NCBI GenBank assembly: GCA_001606155.1
Contig: LODT01000006.1
Location: 434,001 to 498,000 of the forward strand
Origin: Tieghemostelium lacteum
Taxonomy: Eukaryota > Evosea > Eumycetozoa > Dictyosteliales > Raperosteliaceae
Length of the DNA: 64,000 bases
Reading direction: 5' to 3'
In this document: in pieces, positions 55,926-64,000 of the stretch
How the letters are laid out: each line of letters starts with the position of its first letter
Position numbering within the stretch: position 1 is the stretch's first letter
The notes under the pieces: model-generated
The model's input: the letters and a program-made list of their open reading frames with translations, nothing else
What the model was told of the DNA's origin: nothing
The model's database searches: none
Program-made: the position numbers and the translations under genes

Positions 55926-57263
55926 ATGGGTTTAGATATTGTACAATTTAGAGCTGAAAAAGGTGGAAATGTAAATGAAATTATTGAATCACAAAAAGCT
56001 AGAGGCAAATCACCAGATACAGTTCAAGCTGTAATCAATGCAGATAAAGCACATAGAGAAACCAGATATAAATTAGATCAAGCCAATGCAGAACACGGAA
56101 AAATCAGTAAGAGTGTAGCAATGAAGAAGAAAGCCAACGAGTCAATTGATGACTTGCTCAAAGAGGCTGAGAAATTGGATGTTACAATCCAACAATTGAA
56201 GAAAGAGGTTGTAGAATCTGAACACAACTTGCAGAAGGTTCTCAAACCCATCGGTAACATTGTACACAAATCAGTGGTTGTAAGTGACAATGAAGATAAT
56301 AATCAAATCACTAAGACATGGGGTGAATGTAAACCATTGGGTGAGGGGCTACATCATCACGAGCTTCTCGAGATGATTGACGGTTATGATGCTGAAAGAG
56401 GTTCAAATGTCTCTGGTCACAGATGTTATTTCCTTAAAGGTGTTGGTGTACTTTTGAATCAAGCCATTATCAACTTTGCCTTGTCCACATTGTACAAGAA
56501 GGGTTTCACTCCATTGCAAACCCCATACTTTATGCGTAAGGACGTTATGGCTGAGACTGCCCAACTCGAGCAATTCGATGAGGAACTCTACAAAGTCTCT
56601 GGTCAAACTGATCAAGCCAATGAAGATAACGAGAAATACCTCATTGCTACCAGTGAACAACCAATCTCTGCATTCCATCGTGGTGAATGGTTAGAAGAGA
56701 AACAACTTCCACTTAAGTATCTAGGTTACTCTACATGTTTCAGAAAGGAAGCTGGTTCATCAGGTAAAGATACCTGGGGTATCTTTAGAGTTCATCAATT
56801 TGAGAAGATTGAACAATTCTGTATCACTGAACCTGAGAAATCATGGGATATGCACGAAGAAATGTTAGCCAATGCCGAAGCTTTCTACCAAGAGTTAGGT
56901 CTTCCATACAGAGTCGTCTCTATTGTCTCTGGTGCTTTGAATAACGCTGCTGCCAAGAAATACGATTTGGAAGGTTGGTTCCCAGGTTACGGAACCTACA
57001 GAGAATTAGTCTCATGTTCCAACTGTACTGACTACCAATCTCGTGATTTAGAAATCCGTTGTGGTACCAAGAAAGCTGGTCAAACTCAAAAGAAATACGT
57101 TCATATGCTCAACAGTACTTTGGCTGCAACTACCAGAGTCATTTGCTGTATCTTGGAAAACTATCAAACCGATAAAGGTATCAATGTACCAAAGGCTTTA
57201 GTTCCATATTTGGGAATGGACTTTTTACCATTCGTCAAACCAAAACCAAAACCAAAGAAATAA
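55926..57263 (+). CDS. serS: Seryl-tRNA synthetase, cytosolic
   Basis: 445 residues. The N-terminal about 30-110 is the helical arm (coiled coil) that binds the long variable arm of tRNA-Ser. Class II motifs are clear: motif 1 GFTPLQTPYFMRKD (about 195-208), motif 2 CFRKEAGSSGKDTWGIFRVH (about 271-290) and motif 3 LNSTLAATTRVICCILENYQ (about 395-414). A zinc-free serine/ATP site is suggested by TSEQPISAFH. The basic C-terminus (KPKPKPKK) is typical of eukaryotic cytosolic enzymes. It ligates serine to tRNA-Ser (and tRNA-Sec). Single exon, more GC-rich and codon-biased than its neighbours, consistent with high expression. Confidence 0.96.
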   Translation: MGLDIVQFRAEKGGNVNEIIESQKARGKSPDTVQAVINADKAHRETRYKLDQANAEHGKISKSVAMKKKANESIDDLLKEAEKLDVTIQQLKKEVVESEHNLQKVLKPIGNIVHKSVVVSDNEDNNQITKTWGECKPLGEGLHHHELLEMIDGYDAERGSNVSGHRCYFLKGVGVLLNQAIINFALSTLYKKGFTPLQTPYFMRKDVMAETAQLEQFDEELYKVSGQTDQANEDNEKYLIATSEQPISAFHRGEWLEEKQLPLKYLGYSTCFRKEAGSSGKDTWGIFRVHQFEKIEQFCITEPEKSWDMHEEMLANAEAFYQELGLPYRVVSIVSGALNNAAAKKYDLEGWFPGYGTYRELVSCSNCTDYQSRDLEIRCGTKKAGQTQKKYVHMLNSTLAATTRVICCILENYQTDKGINVPKALVPYLGMDFLPFVKPKPKPKK

Positions 57264-57379
57264 ATTATTTTCTAAATCCCCACACTTATCATTTATTAAT
57301 AATTTACTTTAAAAAAATCAATCGAGTAATTTAAGTATTCTCTTTTCTTTTAAAACTGTATATACATATGTGTGTGTGG

Positions 57380-57871
57380 TTACCACACTTTATTTTCAAA
57401 TAATGTTTGCATTATTATTTTGAATGTGTCTTTGGATTTGTCTTGTATCGATATGGATAATAAAAGAGTTTTGTTACTAGATTGTCCAATGTTTTCAATT
57501 AATTGTCTTGCGTAAATCATTAATAGTTGATCTTGATTGTTTCCAAGTAAAGTTTCAACTGTGTAACAAGGTTCATCTGAAAATGTAGATTCTTGTTTAT
57601 ATCCTTGTATCTTTATATTCACTAATTAATATTTACTTTATATGCCATTTATCATAACTAAACATACCCATGTGTTAAACTTTTGATTTTGTGAAATGGT
57701 TATAAATATCTGATTTGAAAATGATGAGATTACTATATCGGTTTGTATATTATTTATCAATTTTGAAATATTTTTGGTTTTAACGGGAAAATTCTTTTCT
57801 ATTCTATTATTTTGTAATTTTAAATCCTCTAATTGATTACTTATATTAATTGCATCTTCTGAAAGTGACAT
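57380..57871 (-). CDS. Proteasome assembly chaperone 3 (PSMG3-like), 2 exons
   Basis: The ATG at 57871 starts [13 protein letters not shown]. Exon 1 carries the first half of the small beta-barrel fold ([20 protein letters not shown]) and exon 2 the second ([20 protein letters not shown] and [20 protein letters not shown]), ending VW like human PSMG3. The exact splice is uncertain: a GTATGT donor after NTW (57667) with an AAAG acceptor near 57611 keeps the frame and gives about 144 residues (human 122); alternatives change a few residues. PSMG3 and PSMG4 chaperone assembly of the 20S proteasome alpha ring. Confidence 0.78.
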
Positions 57872-58147
57872 TTTCAAATAAACTAGTACAAAAAACCAAA
57901 AAAAAAAAATTAAAATTAGATCACTTTGAAATTTATTCATTTAAACAATTTGAACAAACAGTTATAATTATTTATTTACTTTTATTAGTAACTAAGCAAT
58001 TAAAATTTTAATCTAGATTTTAGGTTTTAGAATTTTTAACTACCTATTTTTTTATTTTTATATTTTCTCAGATATTTTTTTCACTGTTGTAATAACCAAT
58101 CCCACGCAAATCGCAAAATTATTGCTCTTACAGATATCAATTAAAAA

Positions 58148-60436
58148 ATGGGAGGAAATTGTAATATTTGCGATTGTAAGACATTTGATCCTAATCCATT
58201 TAAACCATTGTATTGCTCAGGATGTTTACACAATCACACTGCTAAAAGACAAGCAGGAGCAACTACATCCTCTGCATCTTCTATAAATGTATCAAATAGT
58301 AATAATAATAGTAGTAAGGCAACATTAACTAAACAAACTTCAAAATCAACATTGGCTGTATCTAGTAGTACTCCACCAAAACCACCTACAAAACCAGCAA
58401 CAGTTACTTCACCTTCATTAACTAGTTCTACAAAGACAACTCCAAAATCAACAGCTACCTCTTCAAAAGGAGATTCAGGAATTTCATTTGCATCAATTAA
58501 AAAGGACAAAGAAAAGTCAAAGGACAAAGAAAAGAGTTCAAAATCTTCACTAATGATGAAATGGACTTCAATGAAAGATACTTTGACTGAAAAAGTGAAT
58601 AGTTTCATGGATGGAGGAGAGAGTGAAGGTGAAACTAAAGGTTTGGAAATCTCAGGACCTACAGATTACTACCATAACACTCATATTGGTATTTCCAATG
58701 ATGGTAGTATTTCAACTAGAAATGTTCCACCTGAATGGAAAACACTATTCCAACAAGTGGATTCAGCATTGAAATCTAGAGGTAAAAGAGGTGTAACTAA
58801 AAAAGAAGCAACTATAATTCTAAATGCAGTGTTAACTGGTGGAGGTATTCCTAAAGTTGGTCCAACTGAAACCAGTCCAAATGCACCTGCTTTACCACCT
58901 AAACCCAATGGTAATAGTTTAACTAGTTCACAGACATCTAAACCATTACCACCTAAACCCGCTGTAACAGTACAACAACCACAAACACCTACAGTCACTC
59001 CAACTGTAGTCAAACAACCACAGTATGTAGCAACACAACCACCACAATATACAAGTGTTACAAGTAGCAACAGTAACAGTAGTAATACATTGGAACTTAA
59101 TGAATTGAAGGAAAAGATAAAATCTTTAGAATCAAAATTGAAAAACACAGAGTTCCTATTAAACAATTCAGAGAAGGATCACACTCAAATTTCAAATAAA
59201 TTCAAAGCTTTAGAGAGTAATTATCAATTACTAAATAATGAAAATAAGAGTCTGGAGACAGAGATCGCAAGTATAAAGAAACTTTTGGCAGACACTGAAA
59301 AGAGTAACAGCTCAGGAAAGACTCCATTGTTAGATAAAATTCAAAAATTGGAAAACCAAGTATCATCTCTTGAGAATGAAAAGAAATCTATTCAAACTCA
59401 ATTAACTGATCAGGAAAAGAAACAAAAAGAACTACAAACACTATCCAAAGGCCAAGAAGAAAAGAATTTTGAATTGTCAATTAAAAACAAGGAATTACAA
59501 TCCCAATTGGAGACACTTAAAGAGTCAATGAATTCATCTAGTAATGCCACTCAGAATGACTTTTTAAAGAAAGTTCAAGATCTCTCTAACCAATTCTCTC
59601 AGAAAGAAAAAGAAATTAGAGAGACCTATGAAAAACAGTATCAGAGTAAAATGACATCACAGAAATCTGAAATTGATCAATTAACCTCTAACCTCTCTAA
59701 AGAGAGCACCAAAGTGAATAAATTAGAAGTAGATCTAACTAATAAGACTAGAGAGGTCGAGTCTCTACAAAAACAAAAAGAAGAAATTAGAAAACAGCAA
59801 GAATCATCATCTTCTCAACATGTAGATCTGCATTCACAAATTGATCAGTTAAATAATACCATAAAATCACTAAAACTTAACCAGGCAACAAATCAAAATC
59901 TAATTGATTCCAATAGTAAACAACAGCAAGATACCATTAAGAATCTCAATGACCAATTGAATAAATCATCACAAAAGAATGATGAGCTTAATTCCATTAT
60001 TGAAAAACTAAAGAAACAATTACAAGATTCCGATAAAATCAATCAATCCAATGAACAAAAAATACAAGAACTTAAAAAGAATGCCAGTAGTGTTTCTCCT
60101 ACTCCTATTGTTTCTACACCTTCAGTTGTTCCAACAAATTCAGGAGTTACAACACCACCTCCTCCACCTCCTCCAGGTCCACCACCTCCACCTCCACCAA
60201 TGCAGTTATCTAAACCATCTAGTGGACCTGTGAATGCAGCACTATTAGATGCCATTAAGAAACCAGATATTGTATTAAAGAGTGTCAGAGACTCAATGAT
60301 GATAAAATACGATCCAACCGAAGATGACCCTAATAATATGGTTAATATTCTTGTTAAAGCTTTGATATCTAGACGTGAGGGTATGAACGAAGAGGAACAA
60401 GATGAGGATGAAGAAGCTTGGGATGATGATAACTAG
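58148..60436 (+). CDS. WASP-like Arp2/3 activator with CRIB, coiled coil and VCA, no WH1
   Basis: 762 residues. It begins MGGNCNICDCKTFDPNPF ... YCSGCLHNH, a short Cys/His motif (C-x2-C-x-C ... C-x2-C-x2-H) that could bind zinc. A CRIB motif lies at about 167-182 (ISGPTDYYHNTHIG) followed by NVPPEWKTLFQ, as in PAK/WASP GTPase-binding regions. A Pro-rich part (about 235-310), a long coiled coil (about 315-645) and a polyPro stretch (about 668-684) follow. The end has the WH2 motif (AALLDAIKKPDIVLKSVRD, about 695-714), a connector-like helix (NMVNILVKALISRREG) and an acidic end with Trp (DEDEEAWDDDN). This order (CRIB, coiled coil, polyPro, VCA) predicts Rac/Cdc42-controlled actin nucleation. 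There is no WH1 domain. Confidence 0.82.
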   Translation: MGGNCNICDCKTFDPNPFKPLYCSGCLHNHTAKRQAGATTSSASSINVSNSNNNSSKATLTKQTSKSTLAVSSSTPPKPPTKPATVTSPSLTSSTKTTPKSTATSSKGDSGISFASIKKDKEKSKDKEKSSKSSLMMKWTSMKDTLTEKVNSFMDGGESEGETKGLEISGPTDYYHNTHIGISNDGSISTRNVPPEWKTLFQQVDSALKSRGKRGVTKKEATIILNAVLTGGGIPKVGPTETSPNAPALPPKPNGNSLTSSQTSKPLPPKPAVTVQQPQTPTVTPTVVKQPQYVATQPPQYTSVTSSNSNSSNTLELNELKEKIKSLESKLKNTEFLLNNSEKDHTQISNKFKALESNYQLLNNENKSLETEIASIKKLLADTEKSNSSGKTPLLDKIQKLENQVSSLENEKKSIQTQLTDQEKKQKELQTLSKGQEEKNFELSIKNKELQSQLETLKESMNSSSNATQNDFLKKVQDLSNQFSQKEKEIRETYEKQYQSKMTSQKSEIDQLTSNLSKESTKVNKLEVDLTNKTREVESLQKQKEEIRKQQESSSSQHVDLHSQIDQLNNTIKSLKLNQATNQNLIDSNSKQQQDTIKNLNDQLNKSSQKNDELNSIIEKLKKQLQDSDKINQSNEQKIQELKKNASSVSPTPIVSTPSVVPTNSGVTTPPPPPPPGPPPPPPPMQLSKPSSGPVNAALLDAIKKPDIVLKSVRDSMMIKYDPTEDDPNNMVNILVKALISRREGMNEEEQDEDEEAWDDDN

Positions 60437-60463
60437 TATGATAATATCAATTTATTTTAACAC

Positions 60464-61904
60464 CTATTTAGAATAAATGCTATATATATAGGCAATTAAT
60501 AATATTCCAATAGCAATAGCAACTAATATATTAGTATTGTTGTTATTGTTTGTTTTAGTTTTTGGTGGTTGTGTTGTTGAATTATTATTATTATTTATAG
60601 GTTTTGTAGAACTAGTTGATTTTGATGTTGATGATTTTGAAGATTTAATTAAAGAGTCAACTGAATCATTTTCAACTGACTTAATGGAATCAATTAAGGA
60701 ACTTTCAGGTAACTGCAAAAGATCTAATATTCTTGATGATATATCTTGATAAGTTTCTTTTGTTAATAAATAGTCACACAATATTAATGAGGTTGGTAAT
60801 AATTGAATTTCAACTCTTTGTGGTAATGTAATGGTCTTGTTTTGCAGATTCAATTCATTACTATTAGATGAATCTGTAAGAATATCAATTCTATTATTCA
60901 TAGTCTGAATGATATCAGATTTCAAATCACTAATTATTTTAGAGATTTTTGATTTCTTATAGACTACTATCTGACAATCTATTGTACCTTGACTAATTAA
61001 AATTTGATCCGAATCTTTTGAAACTACATTATCATTCATTTCATTTATTATATCTATATTCACAATTTTATCATTCTTTTAATATATTAATATTAATATT
61101 GATTTCAATTCACACAAATATAATATAATATAATATTACATACTTTAAAAGTATCTTTTATAACTAAATCATTATTATATTGTTGATTATCAATTAAAAA
61201 TATTGAAGATTTAAATAATGATTCTGTGAAATCTTTAATATCTTTAAATAATTTCAATTTAATGTCACTGAGGTTCCCTAACTTTTCAACTTTTAATTTT
61301 AATCCTAAATTTAAGTTACATTTAAATCTTTGAAATGAATCTCTATATAATCCCTCTTGAACTTTAAAAGAATTACTTTTTAATTTATACTAAAAGAAGT
61401 ACAGATTAGATTTCAAAAGAGCTTTTTTGGAGTGTAGAAATTACATACTTTGAATTTATCATTTGTCATTTTAAGATCCAATGTCTTTTGATTGTATAAT
61501 AGAATAGGTATGGCTTTGGTTGCATTTGAGTATTCTTTTATATAGGATTTTAAGAGAGTAGATAGATGTGATTCAGTGTTATCATTAATTGCATTTTCCT
61601 CTGGAAACAATAGATAGAATCCTAATACTATATTACCACCATACATCATTCTAGATATCTGATGCATATGTTCCAATGTCCAATCAATATTCACATCTTG
61701 TATACTATTCATAATCTGTACTTGATTGTTCTTATCTTGATCGACAAACTTTGGTGTTGCTATTGATCCCAATACCAAATATTCTTCATTATTATCTTCA
61801 CCAATGTACTCTTGACCTACTAATAATCCGATTTCAAACTTTTCATTTCTTTTTCTTAACAGTTGATCTTCAACTTGTTTATCAACAATAAAATTAATTA
61901 CCAT
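60464..61904 (-). CDS. ODR-4-like protein with C-terminal membrane anchor (3 exons)
   Basis: Exons 61904-61449, 61389-61144 and 61075-60464 give 437 residues (human ODR4 454). Exon 1 has an MPN-like fold region (FEIGLLVGQEY ... YLVLGSIATP ... EHMHQISRMMYGGNIVLGFY); exon 3 has CQIVVYKKSKISKIISDLKS and LPQRVEIQLLPTSLILCDYL, both close to human ODR4, and ends in a tail anchor (ILVAIAIGILLIAYIYSIYS). Introns are 59 and 68 bp, with GTATGT donors and acceptors TTTTAG and AAAAG. ODR-4 works in the ER on folding or trafficking of receptors and, with the UFSP2 peptidase, in UFMylation. The three-exon structure explains why no single open frame covers it. Confidence 0.88.
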
Positions 61905-62070
61905 TTTTACCAAACCTTTCGAAATTAAAAAAAAAAAACTATCAAATTTCCATTTAATTGCATAAATCCCATACCGCCAAAAATTTTTTAAATGTTAATT
62001 CAAATATTCAAATAGATTGTAAATATCTATAGACATAGAATCTTTGTGAATTATATCTGACCAATGAAAA

Positions 62071-63807
62071 ATGAAGCAAAATACATTAGTGATTTTCAAT
62101 GATATATATCAACGATTACATAAGGAATTAGATAAAAATGAAATTCCATTTAATATCGATACACACTTTATAGAAAACAGTATATTCAATTCTATTAAGA
62201 CTCCTAGTAATTCAACACTTAATCAGTTGAATAATGAAAGTGGATTTAACCGTTTTACAGAGTATTGTCAGGGATATAATATACTAAAGTCGTATTTAGA
62301 GGAAAGGATATTCCATGGGAACAATGAATGGTACCAAACAGTAGCACCAGATTCACAGGATAAGGCATTTTCAAATCTTAGAGAATTGTACATTGATGAT
62401 AATACACCGGTGGCTAAGAAAGACATTAAAATCTGGGCACCTAACAGTCTTGATCCTCTTCCCATAATGTTGGCAAAAAAGATTCTTTCAGAGTCTGCTA
62501 AACTTGGTCTATGCGAATCACAGTTGATTCCTCATGCATGGTTCTTTGTATTTGATGAGCGAAGTTCTGTTACAAAGACTCTAGGATTTAATACACTTAC
62601 ACTCATTCCATGTACATATTGGGATTGTCTAATAAGTATCCTACACATTCATTTGGATGCAACCTATATCTCACCACCTCAGAACCTATTACCAAATCAT
62701 ATGTCATTGATGAATGCCAAAAATACATTATCAAAACTCTGTATTACTTGGCCTAGAATGGACCAAGATGTGATGGTTATCCTTCACAATCATTGCAGTT
62801 GTTATAAAGCTAACAAAATTGAAACTCATTCTAATTTCTCTAAACAAGATAAAACCAGTCAATCTAAGCTCCTAAAGAGACAATTTCAAGATTCCAGAAC
62901 GGATCTAAATATAGTCATTAATCTTGACACTCCAATGAATATTGTCAATGAAAAAGACTATCATCTTCTAGATAAATCACCTCTATTAAAACTTGAAAAC
63001 AAGAAAGAATTTCCTCCAATGCCTGAACTTATTCCCTCTCTTCCTTCTCCAATTGACAACAACCTCCCACCTCAACAACCAACTCTCAAAAAAAAAAGGT
63101 ACTCAAAAAAAGTCTCAAACAAATACCAAAAGAACAAAAGGAGATCAAAACATAGTAGTAATAATGATAATAATAATGATACTGATAAAATATATATTAA
63201 TAACAACAGACATATAACCTGTAGCAATAACAGTAATTTATTTAAAACCAATAATAATAATGAAAATAATAGTATAAATGAGTTTATAGTTGAAAATAGT
63301 AGTTTAAATAATCATTCACTTAGTGATTTAGATATTGATTTAGATTTTCCAAATAATATAAGCCCGAGTGTATTGGGGAATTGTAAATATAAGGTTGGTC
63401 AGAATATAGAAATTTTTAATAATGATAATAGTTTTGATGATACATTTCATTCTATTAGTAGTGCATCATCAGATGATAGTAATTCAGATATAATAATAGA
63501 ATCACCAATTAAACAATTAGAGCCACCACCAGTGATTGTATCATTACAACCACCAAAAGCATCGCATATGGATAAAAAGAGAAAGTTTGATCAAATTCAG
63601 GATTTACAAACAATCTCCTCACAGGATGTCTTTAATGTACTCACTAAAAATAATTTTGTATTAATCTTAGAAAGTTTGTCTCCAAATATCGGGGATATTC
63701 CTACTCCTTCTACCCTGAATCTAAATGAATTACTGGATGCCTCAACAAATTCTCCTCCAACCATTGTTTTGAATGGTTCTGTTTTTAGGATCCTAAAAAA
63801 ACTTTAA
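62071..63807 (+). CDS. Probably nuclear protein of unknown function
   Basis: 578 residues; family not recognised. Residues about 1-250 are well-mixed and likely folded (FNDIYQRLHKELDKNEIPFN; LIPHAWFFVFDERS; GFNTLTLIPCTYWDCLISIL), with a conserved-looking TWPRMDQDVMVILHNHCSCYK near 225-250. A basic, Lys/Arg-rich tract (KKKRYSKKVSNK ... KNKRRSK, about 340-370) and KKRKFDQIQ near 505 suggest nuclear localisation. Asn/Ser/Asp low complexity fills 360-480. The C-terminal 80 residues (VFNVLTKNNFVLILESLSPN) are ordered again. The ATG is at 62071; the downstream stop is followed by the edge region. Confidence 0.65.
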   Translation: MKQNTLVIFNDIYQRLHKELDKNEIPFNIDTHFIENSIFNSIKTPSNSTLNQLNNESGFNRFTEYCQGYNILKSYLEERIFHGNNEWYQTVAPDSQDKAFSNLRELYIDDNTPVAKKDIKIWAPNSLDPLPIMLAKKILSESAKLGLCESQLIPHAWFFVFDERSSVTKTLGFNTLTLIPCTYWDCLISILHIHLDATYISPPQNLLPNHMSLMNAKNTLSKLCITWPRMDQDVMVILHNHCSCYKANKIETHSNFSKQDKTSQSKLLKRQFQDSRTDLNIVINLDTPMNIVNEKDYHLLDKSPLLKLENKKEFPPMPELIPSLPSPIDNNLPPQQPTLKKKRYSKKVSNKYQKNKRRSKHSSNNDNNNDTDKIYINNNRHITCSNNSNLFKTNNNNENNSINEFIVENSSLNNHSLSDLDIDLDFPNNISPSVLGNCKYKVGQNIEIFNNDNSFDDTFHSISSASSDDSNSDIIIESPIKQLEPPPVIVSLQPPKASHMDKKRKFDQIQDLQTISSQDVFNVLTKNNFVLILESLSPNIGDIPTPSTLNLNELLDASTNSPPTIVLNGSVFRILKKL

Positions 63808-64000
63808 TAAAAATGGTTTATTGGTTTCGTTTTCACTGCTAGTGTCTAATATGTCATCGTTGATGTCCATTGACTCTCGTTTAAAAAAAGAAGATATTGA
63901 TTTGAAAATTCAATTCGGTTAAAAAATGTTGCAATATTTCACTGAATTTCCTTACTAGTTTACTATGTGTTCTCTTTTTAACGTAGATAGTTTGGTAAAT
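63808..64000. other. Window-edge region, no supported gene
   Basis: About 190 bp. A minus-strand frame reads MDINDDILDTSSENETNKPF and ends at a stop at 63793-63795, overlapping the end of the gene at 62071-63807. It could be the last exon of a gene beyond the window, but a stop upstream and no clear acceptor leave this open. Confidence 0.3.

Noticed and set aside
60043-60255. Minus-strand Gly-rich frame
   Set aside because: Antisense of the polyPro stretch of the WASP-like gene.

Overview
The window looks like nuclear DNA of a social amoeba (dictyostelid). It is very AT-rich between genes, genes are dense on both strands, and introns are short (about 53-122 bp), AT-rich and mostly GTATGT/GTAAGT...AG. 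Asn- and Ser-rich low-complexity runs are common, and several families are typical of dictyostelids: FNIP-repeat proteins, divergent F-box/LRR families, CBM49-like domains, BEACH (Lvs) proteins and Cys-rich secreted proteins. I cannot name the species. No tRNA, rRNA, CRISPR array or recognisable transposon was seen. Many exon joins below were worked out by hand from reading frame and splice signals.

Layout. 1-3.0 kb: two tandem minus-strand FNIP genes, the first running off the edge. 3.3-14.3 kb: a PPR-like mitochondrial protein, a MYND-finger protein, a low-complexity nuclear-type protein behind a 2.3 kb G/T-rich upstream region, a membrane-anchored aldehyde dehydrogenase, a small CBM49-like protein, a short PEX5-like TPR protein and a spliced ankyrin protein. 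14.3-19.2 kb: a 3.5 kb gene-free stretch, then a forkhead-like winged-helix protein. 19.7-28.1 kb: three F-box-like/LRR paralogues (one broken) around the CAF-1 p60 homologue (with a frame break) and RNase H2 subunit B. 28.6-32.5 kb: a small acidic protein, a GPI-type EGF/IPT surface protein and a two-exon homologue of the mycobacterial tuberculosinol synthase Rv3378c. 32.5-35.3 kb: another gene-poor stretch. 35.4-36.9 kb: complex I NDUFB8 and mitochondrial ribosomal protein L47/uL29, divergent across an (AT)n tract. 37.1-44.0 kb: a tandem pair of CLU-like/LRR genes with mosaic identity. 44.5-53.2 kb: a thioredoxin-like protein without its cysteines, a small possible BolA-like protein and a 2,521-residue BEACH/WD40 protein. 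53.7-63.8 kb: a two-domain Cys-rich secreted protein with PTEK repeats, seryl-tRNA synthetase, PSMG3, a WASP-like Arp2/3 activator, ODR-4 and an unrecognised nuclear-type protein.

Most genes are unrelated housekeeping or lineage-specific genes, so no operon-like system is expected. The most exciting item is the spliced amoebal homologue of Mycobacterium tuberculosis Rv3378c at 31014-32470. It keeps the DGTRR motif and matches across the whole catalytic domain, which suggests an undescribed prenyl-diphosphate-using enzyme in a social amoeba.
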